A stretch of 64,000 nucleotides of DNA from Lacrimispora sphenoides (lineage in GTDB: Bacteria; Bacillota; Clostridia; Lachnospirales; Lachnospiraceae). The stretch spans positions 1,758,001-1,822,000 of the forward strand of contig NZ_FOIP01000001.1 of the NCBI RefSeq assembly GCF_900105215.1, written 5' to 3'. The position numbers and the translations under genes are program-made. The notes beneath the pieces were generated by a model, which saw only the letters and a program-made list of their open reading frames with translations, did no database searches and was not told where the DNA came from. This document shows, in pieces, positions 25,086 through 33,355 of the stretch. Positions within the stretch are counted from its first letter, which is position 1. Every line of letters starts with the position of its first letter.

Positions 25086-26345
25086 ATGAACCAGGAAGAT
25101 CATACGATGCTTATAACAATACAAAATTTATTAGATAACCTGCTGACCGGGAAACAATGCGGCTTTTTGGAGGCAGAGGACTCTGCGCCGGAATGGCAGA
25201 AACTTATTGGACAGATCAATCAATTGACTCATGATATCAATGAAATGAACCATCTGGCGATTGACTTATCGGAAGGAAGGCTGAATGGACCGCTTCCTGC
25301 CAGGCACAATTATATGTCCGGTCCCCTTAAGCAGCTGCACTCGCGGCTCTCCGTTTTGACCCAGAGCGGGAAACTGCTGAAAGAAGGATATGTGGTCAGC
25401 AAGCTTGAGTGTACCGGAGAACTGTTTGATATGTTTAATGGATTGATTGACCTGGTTGCAGACGCATCGATAAGAGATAACGGGGAGGCAGCCGGGAAGA
25501 TTCCGGCTCCTGTCAGCAGCTGGCGTTATCATCAAATCCTTCAGGCGCTTGATCTCCTCCATATTTCCGTGTTAGAGGTAGATTTTGGCGGACATGTCGT
25601 ATATGCCAATCGCCCTGCGAAACGGATATTGAGGGATATTGAATATCTGACGATTCAGCAGGTTCAGGGCAATGCCCTGCTGACATTGATCGCAGAGCTC
25701 GGAGAGCAGGATAAATTTCCGGTTTTTCGTGAAGTATATGATGACAGCAATAACACATGGTATCGTATTATGTCAAACAGGTGCATGCTGCCCAATGGTC
25801 AGGTTCTGTACCTGTATGTTATCGAGGATGTCAGTGATTGGAAAACCAGAGAACACCGCTTGCAGATGACTGCATCGACAGATATCATGACAGGTGTATA
25901 TAACCGGGAAGCAGGGCTGAAGGAACTGGAAAAGGCCCTGTTATTCGGCGATGTTCCAAGTTGCCTGGTCTTTATTGACATTGACAACTTAAAGGTAATT
26001 AATGACACATATGGACACGATGAGGGCGATTATACCATTAAGAGCATTGCGAAGGTGATTTTACACTCTGTTCGCAGTTCGGATGTTGTCTGCCGATATG
26101 GCGGCGATGAATTTTTCATCATCTTTAAAAACTGTATGGAGAATACTGCTGAAAAAATCATATCACGTATGCACTGTGTACTGAAAAAGCTGGAGTGCAC
26201 AGCTTCAAAGCCCTATGGGATGTCGTTCAGCCACGGCATTTTGTCTTTTAACACAGAATCTGGATATACTACGTCAAATCTTTTGCAGGAAGTGGACCGG
26301 AGAATGTATGCATGCAAAAAAAGCAAAAAGAAAGAGCAGATTTAA
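25086..26345 (+). CDS. PAS-GGDEF diguanylate cyclase
   Basis: 419 residues from ATG 25086, with AGGAGG six bases upstream; the GTG at 25068 is less likely. The N-terminal about 100 residues look like a degenerate HAMP-like helical region (HLAIDLSEGRLNG). A PAS domain follows at about 150-250 (HISVLEVDFGGHVVYANRPA). The GGDEF domain is at about 255-415 with FIDIDNLKVINDTYGHDEGD and the intact active-site RYGGDEFFIIF. No membrane segment is visible. It should make cyclic di-GMP. No RxxD inhibitory site was recognised upstream of GGDEF. It forms a two-gene unit with the V4R sensor. Confidence 0.9.
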   Translation: MNQEDHTMLITIQNLLDNLLTGKQCGFLEAEDSAPEWQKLIGQINQLTHDINEMNHLAIDLSEGRLNGPLPARHNYMSGPLKQLHSRLSVLTQSGKLLKEGYVVSKLECTGELFDMFNGLIDLVADASIRDNGEAAGKIPAPVSSWRYHQILQALDLLHISVLEVDFGGHVVYANRPAKRILRDIEYLTIQQVQGNALLTLIAELGEQDKFPVFREVYDDSNNTWYRIMSNRCMLPNGQVLYLYVIEDVSDWKTREHRLQMTASTDIMTGVYNREAGLKELEKALLFGDVPSCLVFIDIDNLKVINDTYGHDEGDYTIKSIAKVILHSVRSSDVVCRYGGDEFFIIFKNCMENTAEKIISRMHCVLKKLECTASKPYGMSFSHGILSFNTESGYTTSNLLQEVDRRMYACKKSKKKEQI

Positions 26346-26349
26346 CCTC

Positions 26350-26388
26350 ATCAAGCAGCGAAGGAGATTGCGAATATCCGATTGACTG
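26350..26388. repeat. Dispersed short repeat, copy A
   Basis: ATCAAGCAGCGAAG, then a diverging GGAGATTGCGAATATCCG stretch. The same first 14 bases and a similar continuation occur at 29586-29623. Both copies follow a gene stop codon closely. Confidence 0.5.
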
Positions 26389-26440
26389 GCCGGGATTGTA
26401 AATCAGGGCAAGGCAGGAAGCAGCTTGCCCCAATTCTTTT

Positions 26441-27802
26441 TCATTTTGTCAGGTTTTCGCTTAACCTGGGAATATGGACCCTGACCAGGAATTTCTTGTT
26501 TTTAAAATCCTCTTCATATATTACAAATCCACCTAAACCTTCTGCAATTTGTTCCACGATTACCAGCCCTAGTCCGTGACATTGCTTTTCTGGTTTGGTT
26601 GTAAGGAATTTTCCGTTATGTACGTGTGATTTGCCGTCATAGGAATTGACCACCTGAAGCGTGACCCACTTCATTTCGTTAGCACTGACAATTTCTATAA
26701 ACCGATCTGAAACCGGGACCCTTTGGCATGCTTCCACTGCATTGTTGGTAAAATTCGAAAAAATACGGACTGCATCAATTGTCGACAATCCCGTGTTACG
26801 GGGAATAAAAACGTTTGATGAAAGAAGAATTTGATTCTCTTCACAAATATTGGTAAGATCCTGAAGCATGGCGTCCAGAACAACGCTGTCGGAATATTTT
26901 TTATGGACAACCACTTTTTTCTGCATCTCTTCAAACATGTCATCAATCAGAAGAAGAGCCTTTTCATTATCATTTGACCGGATCAATGATTTTAATACTA
27001 CCATCATGGATCGGTAGTCATGCTTGAAAGCCCGGAAGCTTTCCGTGTATTTCTGATATGATTTGTAATGCCGCACCTGCCGTTCATACTGCTCCTCCAG
27101 CATTTCCATTCTCCATTGGTACTCCTGCAGTTCCGTGCTCCGGACCGATTGGTAAATGGCGTAGATGAGCATGCCAATGGTAAGGACATAAGCTCCTAAG
27201 CCTATTTTTACATACCACCAGCCGTAAGGAGATAAGAAGTTATCGGTTGAAAATATATCACAAGGAAATAAATCACGTCCTGAATTAATGACAACCAAAT
27301 TTGCTGCGGCTGTAATTTCATATGTGACGACATATTTAAGCTGATTGCGGCTATGCAAAAAGAGCTTTACCTTGTCATCGGGGAGAATAGTCTTATTTAA
27401 GATTGTAAGGAATAATAGTACTAAAGGAAGGACGAAAACGGTACTTGCATAGTAAGTCTCTATATTAGAAAGATCGTGACCGCAGAAGATAATCGCGCTG
27501 ATTACTGCAAGCATGCCGCGGAAGCAGTAAGCGTTTAACACTGAGAAGCTTCCGCCGTAGACTGCCTGCAGCAAGTCCATACCGGTGGAAAAGCGCAGCC
27601 CTATGGTCATGGCGATCATGATTATCGTAAGCCTTAGCCATCGTATACCTAATGGGGTTAGGAAGATATACGATGAAGCAATAATTGCCAGAATAAGCAT
27701 AACTTGAATAGGCCTTCTCTTTTGCATAGGAAAAAGCTTACGGTAGTAAAGCAGAAAAAAATAATAATACAGGAGAACTACTGGGATAACAATATAGATC
27801 AT
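26441..27802 (-). CDS. AgrC/NatK-like GHKL sensor histidine kinase
   Basis: 453 residues. The first about 220 residues contain six or seven membrane segments, followed by a coiled-coil linker. The phosphorylation helix is FRAFKHDYRSMMVVLKSLI with His at the usual place. The N box reads NFTNNAVEACQ and the G box CHGLGLVIVEQIAEGLGG. This matches peptide- or signal-sensing kinases that pair with LytTR regulators. Its partner gene lies 14 bp upstream in the same direction. Confidence 0.88.
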   Translation of the reverse strand: MIYIVIPVVLLYYYFFLLYYRKLFPMQKRRPIQVMLILAIIASSYIFLTPLGIRWLRLTIIMIAMTIGLRFSTGMDLLQAVYGGSFSVLNAYCFRGMLAVISAIIFCGHDLSNIETYYASTVFVLPLVLLFLTILNKTILPDDKVKLFLHSRNQLKYVVTYEITAAANLVVINSGRDLFPCDIFSTDNFLSPYGWWYVKIGLGAYVLTIGMLIYAIYQSVRSTELQEYQWRMEMLEEQYERQVRHYKSYQKYTESFRAFKHDYRSMMVVLKSLIRSNDNEKALLLIDDMFEEMQKKVVVHKKYSDSVVLDAMLQDLTNICEENQILLSSNVFIPRNTGLSTIDAVRIFSNFTNNAVEACQRVPVSDRFIEIVSANEMKWVTLQVVNSYDGKSHVHNGKFLTTKPEKQCHGLGLVIVEQIAEGLGGFVIYEEDFKNKKFLVRVHIPRLSENLTK

Positions 27803-27816
27803 AGCTTCTCCTTCTT

Positions 27817-28566
27817 CTAAGATAAATTTTTGGAAGCATAAATATGAAAACGTGAAATATAATCAGAAAATGCCTTTTTCAGGGATTGAACGTAAGTGAC
27901 TCCTACTGGAACTGTTTCTCCGGTTTTTAACTGGACGATCTGCTGCCTGAATGTCACGATATAGGGCAGGTGAATCAGGTAAGAACGGTGTGACCGTACA
28001 AAGTCTTTTCCGGAAAGCCTTTTTTCTATGCGTTCCATGCTGCCATAGAATTTCGCAGTTTTTCCTTCGCTGTAATGTACCGTTACAATTCTTTGCCAAA
28101 TTTCAAAATAAGATATTTGATGGATCGGGACCGCGCTTGTCTTGCCGTCAAATTCAAAAGTAAATAATTCATCCTCCTTTTTTGAGGCAAGCTCTGCTGC
28201 TTTCAGGAAAACTTCCTCAAACTTTTCTGAACTTGTATTATCTTTTAAAAGATATTGGAGAGCATTTACATCAAATGCTTCATAAACATAATCTTCATAA
28301 CTGGTTAAAAAGACGATTTGAGCTTTGCAGTCGCAATCCCGCAGTTTACGGGCCGTCTCCAACCCATCTGTTTTGCCCATCATGACATCTAAAAATATAA
28401 TATCTGTTTGTTCAGGGGCTTCGGAAAAATGAAAAAGCAAGGATTCTCCGCTAAGATAACTGGAAAGCTGGATCTTTATCTGATGCTTCTCCGCAATTTG
28501 GGAAATTAACTCCGCGTATTGATTAATCGAACACCGGTTGTCATCGCATAATGCTATTTTCAGCAT
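27817..28566 (-). CDS. LytTR-type response regulator
   Basis: 249 residues from ATG 28566 (MLKIALCDDNR); GGGAG lies 11 bases upstream. An earlier ATG would add eight residues but has no ribosome site. The receiver domain has CDD and phospho-acceptor Asp in IIFLDVMMGKTDGLETA. The C-terminal LytTR DNA-binding domain starts at about residue 145, with ISYFEIWQRIVTVHYSEGK, FVRSHRSYLIHLPYI and VPVGVTYVQSLKKAF. It is the partner of the GHKL kinase encoded 14 bp downstream. Targets are unknown; autoregulation is possible. Confidence 0.9.
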   Translation of the reverse strand: MLKIALCDDNRCSINQYAELISQIAEKHQIKIQLSSYLSGESLLFHFSEAPEQTDIIFLDVMMGKTDGLETARKLRDCDCKAQIVFLTSYEDYVYEAFDVNALQYLLKDNTSSEKFEEVFLKAAELASKKEDELFTFEFDGKTSAVPIHQISYFEIWQRIVTVHYSEGKTAKFYGSMERIEKRLSGKDFVRSHRSYLIHLPYIVTFRQQIVQLKTGETVPVGVTYVQSLKKAFSDYISRFHIYASKNLS

Positions 28567-28879
28567 ATTTTGTTTAACTCCCTTCTTCATAATAACTAGT
28601 TTTATTAATTGTCTATTATGATTCTCTCTTCCTATTTCCCCGCTGATCAGCTCATTTCCTTTTATGTTGGGAAATGCCAGAATGTCTAAAGGGATTTATC
28701 ATTCGTTTATACCTTACGGTTATATGATAATATTTAGGAATGGATACGTCAAGTAATTAATCATTAACAATTGCTTGTAACCAAAATTATAGCAATAATG
28801 TTATATTTTTTACTTATATGGTATAATAATAACTGGATGAATTTAGCTTTTTTGGATACATTTACTGGAGGGTTGAGCC
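28567..28879. promoter_or_regulatory. Divergent region between LytTR regulator and flavodoxin-family gene
   Basis: AT-rich, 313 bp. On the minus strand GGAAATGAG and GGAAATAGG lie 20 bp apart (28651-28659 and 28631-28639). These are direct repeats of the size and spacing used by LytTR regulators, and GGAAAT recurs on the plus strand at 28670. A TATAAT-like hexamer occurs near 28822 before the flavodoxin-family gene. No gene is visible here. Confidence 0.35.
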
Positions 28880-29578
28880 ATGAAGATTACCGTGATTTAT
28901 GCAACGCAGAGAAAGTCAAAATCCAGTACTTACAACATTGCACAGAGATTTATTCGGAATCTTTCAGGAACAGACTCCGTAAAGGAATTTTTTCTCCCAA
29001 AAGATATGCCAAATTTTTGCATTGGGTGTTGGAACTGCTTTACCAATTATAGGAAATGTCCGGATTATGGTTATCTGAAGCCGATTTTAGAGTCTATGCT
29101 TGAAGCTGACTTACTGATTTTTACAGCACCAGTTTACGTCTATCATGTTCCGGGGCAGATGAAGGCGTTTCTTGACCATTTTGGATACCAATGGATGGCC
29201 CATCAGCCGAGAAAGGAAATGTTTCATAAGCAGGTTCTTCTCATTTCCACGGCTGCGGGTGCAGGTACCAGGTCTGCGCTTCGGGATTTAAAGGATAGCA
29301 TGACCTTTTGGGGCATTTCGCATATTTATACATTTGGAAGGAATGTCTATGGAAGCGATTGGGATACTGTGGCCGGCAAAAGGAAGGCAAAGCTGCAAAA
29401 GGAAATTGACAGGCTTTCGGATATAATCAAGAGAAAAAATAAACCTGTAACATCTTCTTTAAAGGTTAAAACTCTATTTTATGCCATGAGGTTTATGCAC
29501 AAACAGTTTCATTTTAACCCGGCGGATGTGAATTACTGGGAATCCATGGGGTGGTTAGATAAAAAGAGGCCATGGTGA
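28880..29578 (+). CDS. Flavodoxin-family NAD(P)H-dependent oxidoreductase
   Basis: 232 residues, start behind TGGAGGG. The flavodoxin-like fold has the N-terminal FMN phosphate loop TQRKSKSSTYNIAQ, the CIGCWNCFTNYRKCPDYG cysteine segment of NADPH-dependent FMN reductases, and the APVYVYHVPGQMKAFLDHFGY loop. The C-terminal 60 residues, beyond the usual domain, are basic and unassigned. The CxxCxxC-type segment could help bind an Fe-S centre, as in iron-sulfur flavoproteins, but the full four-Cys motif is not clear. A redox role is likely; the substrate is unknown. Confidence 0.82.
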   Translation: MKITVIYATQRKSKSSTYNIAQRFIRNLSGTDSVKEFFLPKDMPNFCIGCWNCFTNYRKCPDYGYLKPILESMLEADLLIFTAPVYVYHVPGQMKAFLDHFGYQWMAHQPRKEMFHKQVLLISTAAGAGTRSALRDLKDSMTFWGISHIYTFGRNVYGSDWDTVAGKRKAKLQKEIDRLSDIIKRKNKPVTSSLKVKTLFYAMRFMHKQFHFNPADVNYWESMGWLDKKRPW

Positions 29579-29585
29579 TGTAGTT

Positions 29586-29623
29586 ATCAAGCAGCGAAGC
29601 GGATTGTGATTCTCCCGGTGACT
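29586..29623. repeat. Dispersed short repeat, copy B
   Basis: ATCAAGCAGCGAAG, then CGGATTGTGATTCTCCCG. The partner of the copy at 26350-26388. It lies eight bases after the stop of the flavodoxin-family gene. Confidence 0.5.
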
Positions 29624-29761
29624 TAAGCAGCCATGCTCTTTACTATGCTGAAAATAAGAATAATTCTCATTTGTGTAACAATGTCACTGAGACATCGCCT
29701 TATAACCATTATAATGAATTCATCGTTATAAGAATATTTTAAATGAGAAGGAGATGCTGAA

Positions 29762-30079
29762 ATGAGCATATTTAACTTTTTTTATAATCATTCGGATTTT
29801 GCTTCAGGAATTGAGCAGGCAAACAACACGTCCAATGCAGTATTGCTTGATGTACGTACGGTACAGGAATATGCCAATGGCCATGTTCCCGGCAGTGTTA
29901 ATATGCCGCTGGATCGTTTGGAATCCATTAAGTTTAACAAAAACAATCCGGTATTTGTTTATTGCCGTAGCGGATCCCGTAGCAGACAGGCTTGCCGTTA
30001 CCTGCGGACCTATGGTTATTCTGTCACAGATATAGGCGGAATCGCGGATTACCGCGGCAAACTGGAAAAGGGAGTATAA
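29762..30079 (+). CDS. Rhodanese-like sulfurtransferase
   Basis: 105 residues, a single rhodanese domain, AAGGAG ribosome site. It has VLLDVRTVQEYANGHVPGSVNMPL and the active-site loop VYCRSGSRSRQA with catalytic C68. It carries sulfur as a persulfide. Small single-domain rhodaneses serve sulfur transfer or thiol redox repair. Its neighbours do not fix the pathway. Confidence 0.92.
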   Translation: MSIFNFFYNHSDFASGIEQANNTSNAVLLDVRTVQEYANGHVPGSVNMPLDRLESIKFNKNNPVFVYCRSGSRSRQACRYLRTYGYSVTDIGGIADYRGKLEKGV

Positions 30080-30102
30080 GCATCGCAAAGAAATGGACGG
30101 TA

Positions 30103-30325
30103 ATGGCAATGGATAAAATCGAAGAATTAGTAAATGGGTTAAGGAATCAAGATAATAATTATGCTTATCAATGCCTGAAACAGCTTGAGGAGGAATGCGG
30201 CAGTTCCGGTGCTGTTTACCCCAACAGCCAATCTGAAAAGATATAAAAGCAGTATGCAGCCACTGATTTGCAAGGACATTCAAAATGCACTGGAAAGCAT
30301 CAATCGTGTTCAACGAGAACTATAA
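30103..30325 (+). pseudogene. Remnant of a small HEAT-like/SufBD-type hypothetical protein
   Basis: The N-terminal part (MDKIEELVNGLRNQDNNYAYQ, with CLKQLEEEC) starts at 30109 and its frame stops at 30246. A second segment in another frame, SSMQPLICKDIQNALESINR, runs to a stop at 30325. Both ends resemble the ends of a clostridial protein of about 150 residues with HEAT-like helices; the middle is missing and the frame shifts. It is a decayed gene with an internal deletion, and its family call rests on memory of the two conserved ends. Confidence 0.5.
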
Positions 30326-30398
30326 ACAGGCCATCAAACCTGTAAACTTTTAAAATTTTTTAATATGGAGTTTCGCAAAATGACTGGATACCGGTCAT

Positions 30399-30420
30399 GG
30401 AGCGAGGCTCCTTTTTCTTT
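30399..30420 (+). terminator. Short terminator after the rhodanese unit
   Basis: GGAGC/GCTCC with a 3-base loop, directly followed by TTTTTCTTT. Confidence 0.6.
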
Positions 30421-30772
30421 ATGAAAAGGGTTTGTTTATGGCCTTCTGCACTACAATAGAGGCGGATTTTTGAAGATTGCGAGTGAACTTGTATGCAATC
30501 TTTTTGCCGGAATATTTTTAGGGAAAAATGGCGTTTATTTGTGAAAAAAACCATAAGTACGCCAAAAGATAAAAAAATAATGTAGAAAATGCTAATAAAA
30601 TGGTTGATTTTAAATATCGGATATGATATATTTTACAAAGTAAACAAATAGAAAATGAATGCAAAAACGCGTATTTCGAGTACTGATATGCATTTGGCGG
30701 GATACTGATGTGCAATCCTCACAAGTGCTTGTGTGCAATTAGATACAACAGTTTTCATAGGGAGGCAAAAGA
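30421..30772. promoter_or_regulatory. AT-rich upstream region of a GntR gene with a palindromic operator candidate
   Basis: No gene is seen. CACAAG-TG-CTTGTG is a perfect 6-bp dyad at 30720-30733, flanked by TGTGCAAT at 30709 and 30731. It lies about 45 bp before the GntR start and could be its own operator. Confidence 0.45.
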
Positions 30773-30775
30773 GTG

Positions 30776-31486
30776 ATGGAAGTGGAAGTAGGAAAAGGTG
30801 ACCAGAGAAGCGACATCTATAATCAGCTGCGCATGCAGATATTGAATCTGGATATTCGGCCAGGTGAACGCCTGAGTGAAAATATTCTTTCCAGTCAGAT
30901 GAATGCCGGCCGGACGATGGTGAGAGATGCACTTTCCCGTCTGGTAGAGGAAGGATATATCGTCGTTTATCCTCAGAGAGGAACTGAGGTCACGCTGCTT
31001 GACAGCGAACGAATCAGGCAGGCCGTTTTTTCTCATAATGTGCTGGAACAGGCAATCATTGAGGAGATCTGCCGCCAGGGTCTAACAAAATCTCAGCTTG
31101 AACAGCTGGAAGAGGTCCTTAGCTATCAGAAATTCGAGGTTGATAAAGAAAATCCCATTGATTTTCTGATTGTGGAGCAGCAGCTTCATTATCTGCTTTC
31201 TACCTTTTGCGGCCATGAGTATGTCTGGGAGGTTTTTAGGACTATGGATTGTGATTTGCTGCGTTTGAATTATCTTCAGTATACAACATTTAACTATAAG
31301 ACAGACATGTCTTCCCTGACGAGCCTTGAGCATGTCCAGGTGGAAGGACGTCTTTTGCTTGATAATCTAAAGCGCCGGGATGCAGAAGCTGCATGCCTGA
31401 TCTGCGCCAATCACTTTAATTCGGTTCTTTGGAATGCGGGAACGCTTCGGGGAATCTATCCGCAGTTCTTTTCCGGACAGGCGTAA
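30776..31486 (+). CDS. GntR-family (FadR/FCD type) regulator
   Basis: 236 residues from ATG 30776 (a GTG at 30773 is possible; GGAGGC at 30761 serves either). The winged helix covers about 12-78 with IYNQLRMQILNLDIRPGERL and MNAGRTMVRDALSRLVEEGY. The C-terminal about 150 residues are an all-helical FCD ligand domain. FCD regulators sense organic acids or sugar acids. It is the first gene of a catabolic cluster running to 46.6 kb and likely controls the transporter at 31678-33069. Confidence 0.88.
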   Translation: MEVEVGKGDQRSDIYNQLRMQILNLDIRPGERLSENILSSQMNAGRTMVRDALSRLVEEGYIVVYPQRGTEVTLLDSERIRQAVFSHNVLEQAIIEEICRQGLTKSQLEQLEEVLSYQKFEVDKENPIDFLIVEQQLHYLLSTFCGHEYVWEVFRTMDCDLLRLNYLQYTTFNYKTDMSSLTSLEHVQVEGRLLLDNLKRRDAEAACLICANHFNSVLWNAGTLRGIYPQFFSGQA

Positions 31487-31503
31487 AAACCGGTCCGGAT
31501 AGA

Positions 31504-31583
31504 AATAAATATTTATTATTATGATGAAAGCCCTGCGGGCATACCTTTATGTCCAAAAGGCATGGGCAGAAAAGATGAAAGGA
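31504..31583 (+). ncRNA. Candidate structured 5' leader, copy 1
   Basis: AATAAATATT, then hairpin 1 GCCC-tgc-GGGC (31530-31540), a linker ATACCTTTAT (31541-31550), hairpin 2 GTCCA/TGGGC with a 7-base loop (31551-31567) and AAAGGA (31578-31583). The same order occurs at 33263-33344 with different but still pairing stem bases. CCTTT of the linker can pair with the AAAGG of the ribosome-site-like box. Possible regulatory leader of the transporter gene. Confidence 0.5.
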
Positions 31584-31677
31584 GTATGGGTAAAGATTTG
31601 AGAGAGACTGCCGCCTTAAGGGAGCGGCAAAAGAGTTTGCATTGTATGGAGAATAAAAAGTCATAGGAGGTATTATT

Positions 31678-33069
31678 TTGGAGTACATTATTGGAATCAT
31701 TTTATTAATTTCGTTCTTTGGCCTGGCGTATTACTGCATCAAGGGTCATAACCTGATGATCGGCTTCCTGCTGATTACGCTTCTTTGGACTATCCTTCCA
31801 ATTGGAGGAACATTTTTTGCAAGTGAGTCATTCCTGGCGTCTAATCCAATCCTGCAGTTTGGAAAAGACAACACACTGATCGCTGCCTTAAACAAGATTT
31901 ACCAGTCAGCCCCTGAAGGTTGGGGAACCACTCTGGTAAACGTTTGCTGGGGTGCCTGGTTTGGCCGCGTGCTTATGGATACCGGAATTGCTTCCACTCT
32001 GATCCGTAAGACCGTTGAATTAGGCGGAGATAAGCCATTTGTTACAGTGGCTCTGCTAAACATTGTTACGGCTTTGATCTTCACTGCCATGACAGGAGCT
32101 GGCCCGGTTATCGCAATCGGCGTTATCGTGCTTCCAATTCTTATGTCTTTGGGAATTCCCAAGTCTGTTGCACTGTTTACTTTTATGGGTTCCGTTGCAT
32201 CAGGTATTTACTTAAACCCGGTAAACTTTGCACAGTGCCGTGCATTCTTTATTAAACCAGAAGAGATGCCGGAGTTTACCCTTGGCTGGTATGCATCACA
32301 CTGGGGTTATGCTGCCCTGGTTATCATGCTGGTTGCAACAACAGTGCTGGCAGCATTCTATTTAAAGCGTGCAAAAACCGTACATGCATGGGCTGCTCAG
32401 ACCCGCAGTACAGCATCTGAACAGAAGAATGCTCCTTTCTACACACTGCTTCTTCCTGTTGTACCTGTTGTTCTTAAGATCTGGCTGGATTTCTCCGTAA
32501 TCGGCGGCTTTGTAATCGCAGGTTTCCTGGCTCTGTTCCTTTGCGGAAGAATGAATGGAACGTTCAAAGAGAACTGCCAGCTTGTTAACAAGCTGTTCTA
32601 TGATGGTGTGGTTGATACCGCTCCACTAGTAGGATTCCTTCTTACTCTGCCTATGTTTAACCAGGTAGCAGCTTATGCTTCTCCTTATTTCAAGGTGATT
32701 TTAGGCAACGTAATGCCAAAGAGCGAGATCGTAGTCTGTATCGTATTTGCTGTTCTGCTTTGCATGGGATTGTTCCGTGGACCGATGACTCTGGTTGGCT
32801 GTGGAGCCGCAACCCTTGGCGTGTTATCCAATGTTGCTTCCTTCTCTGTACCGTTCTTATATGCGGTATTCGCTATTCCGACAATTACAGTAAATATCGG
32901 AAGCTGTATCACCCAGTCATGGGTTGCATGGGGACTTGCTTATACAAAGGTTGAATCAAAAGATTTCCTAAAGCTATCCATCCCCAATGCATATCTTACC
33001 GGTGTGCTGCAGTATGTCGCAACCTTTATTATGCTAGGCGGACTTGGCGCCGCATGGTTCCTTTCATAG
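31678..33069 (+). CDS. GntP/citrate-transporter-like organic-acid permease
   Basis: 463 residues starting at TTG 31678, eight bases behind AGGAGG. About 11-12 hydrophobic segments. The segments TAMTGAGPVIAIGVIVLPIL and LFRGPMTLVGCGAATLG look like the paired re-entrant regions of ion-transporter-superfamily carriers for gluconate, citrate or dicarboxylates. It is not an ABC or PTS protein and likely works by ion symport. It stands between a GntR regulator and the hydantoinase-like gene, so it is the probable uptake system for the cluster's acidic substrate. The exact family is uncertain. Confidence 0.75.
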   Translation: MEYIIGIILLISFFGLAYYCIKGHNLMIGFLLITLLWTILPIGGTFFASESFLASNPILQFGKDNTLIAALNKIYQSAPEGWGTTLVNVCWGAWFGRVLMDTGIASTLIRKTVELGGDKPFVTVALLNIVTALIFTAMTGAGPVIAIGVIVLPILMSLGIPKSVALFTFMGSVASGIYLNPVNFAQCRAFFIKPEEMPEFTLGWYASHWGYAALVIMLVATTVLAAFYLKRAKTVHAWAAQTRSTASEQKNAPFYTLLLPVVPVVLKIWLDFSVIGGFVIAGFLALFLCGRMNGTFKENCQLVNKLFYDGVVDTAPLVGFLLTLPMFNQVAAYASPYFKVILGNVMPKSEIVVCIVFAVLLCMGLFRGPMTLVGCGAATLGVLSNVASFSVPFLYAVFAIPTITVNIGSCITQSWVAWGLAYTKVESKDFLKLSIPNAYLTGVLQYVATFIMLGGLGAAWFLS

Positions 33070-33207
33070 GAATATTTTCTTAATGATGGCAAGCGCAAGC
33101 ACAGCCTTACTTTAGAAAAATAGCTGTTCGATAAGCAGCATGCGAACCGAGCTGCACAATAAATATGAAAACTCGAACTCTCCAAATCTAAGATAGATCC
33201 CTCATAG

Positions 33208-33243
33208 GTCCGGGCGCGCCTTTGCGCACCCGGACGCTTTTCA
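33208..33243 (+). terminator. Terminator of the permease gene
   Basis: GTCCGGG and CCCGGAC arms with an inner GCGC/GCGC stem, followed by GCTTTTC; 138 bases after the permease stop. Confidence 0.8.
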
Positions 33244-33262
33244 CAATTCATCTGAATGAGAG

Positions 33263-33344
33263 AATAAATATTGTTAAAACTAAGGTGCAAGCACCTAACA
33301 AGTATACCTTTATGCCAGAATGCGTGGCTAGGAAATAGAAAGGA
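33263..33344 (+). ncRNA. Candidate structured 5' leader, copy 2
   Basis: AATAAATATT (33263-33272), hairpin 1 AGGTG-caag-CACCT (33283-33296), linker ATACCTTTAT (33304-33313), hairpin 2 GCCA/TGGC with a 7-base loop (33314-33328), then AAAGGA (33339-33344) as ribosome site of the hydantoinase-like gene at 33356. Same layout as the copy at 31504-31583; the stem bases differ but pairing is kept. It follows a terminator, so transcription of this gene starts anew near here. Confidence 0.5.
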
Positions 33345-33355
33345 ATGGAAAATTA

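Noticed and set aside
31586..31666. 26-codon leader peptide gene before the permease
   Set aside because: It is open and ends at the permease ribosome site, but its own AAAGGAG lies only one base from the ATG, too close for normal initiation.
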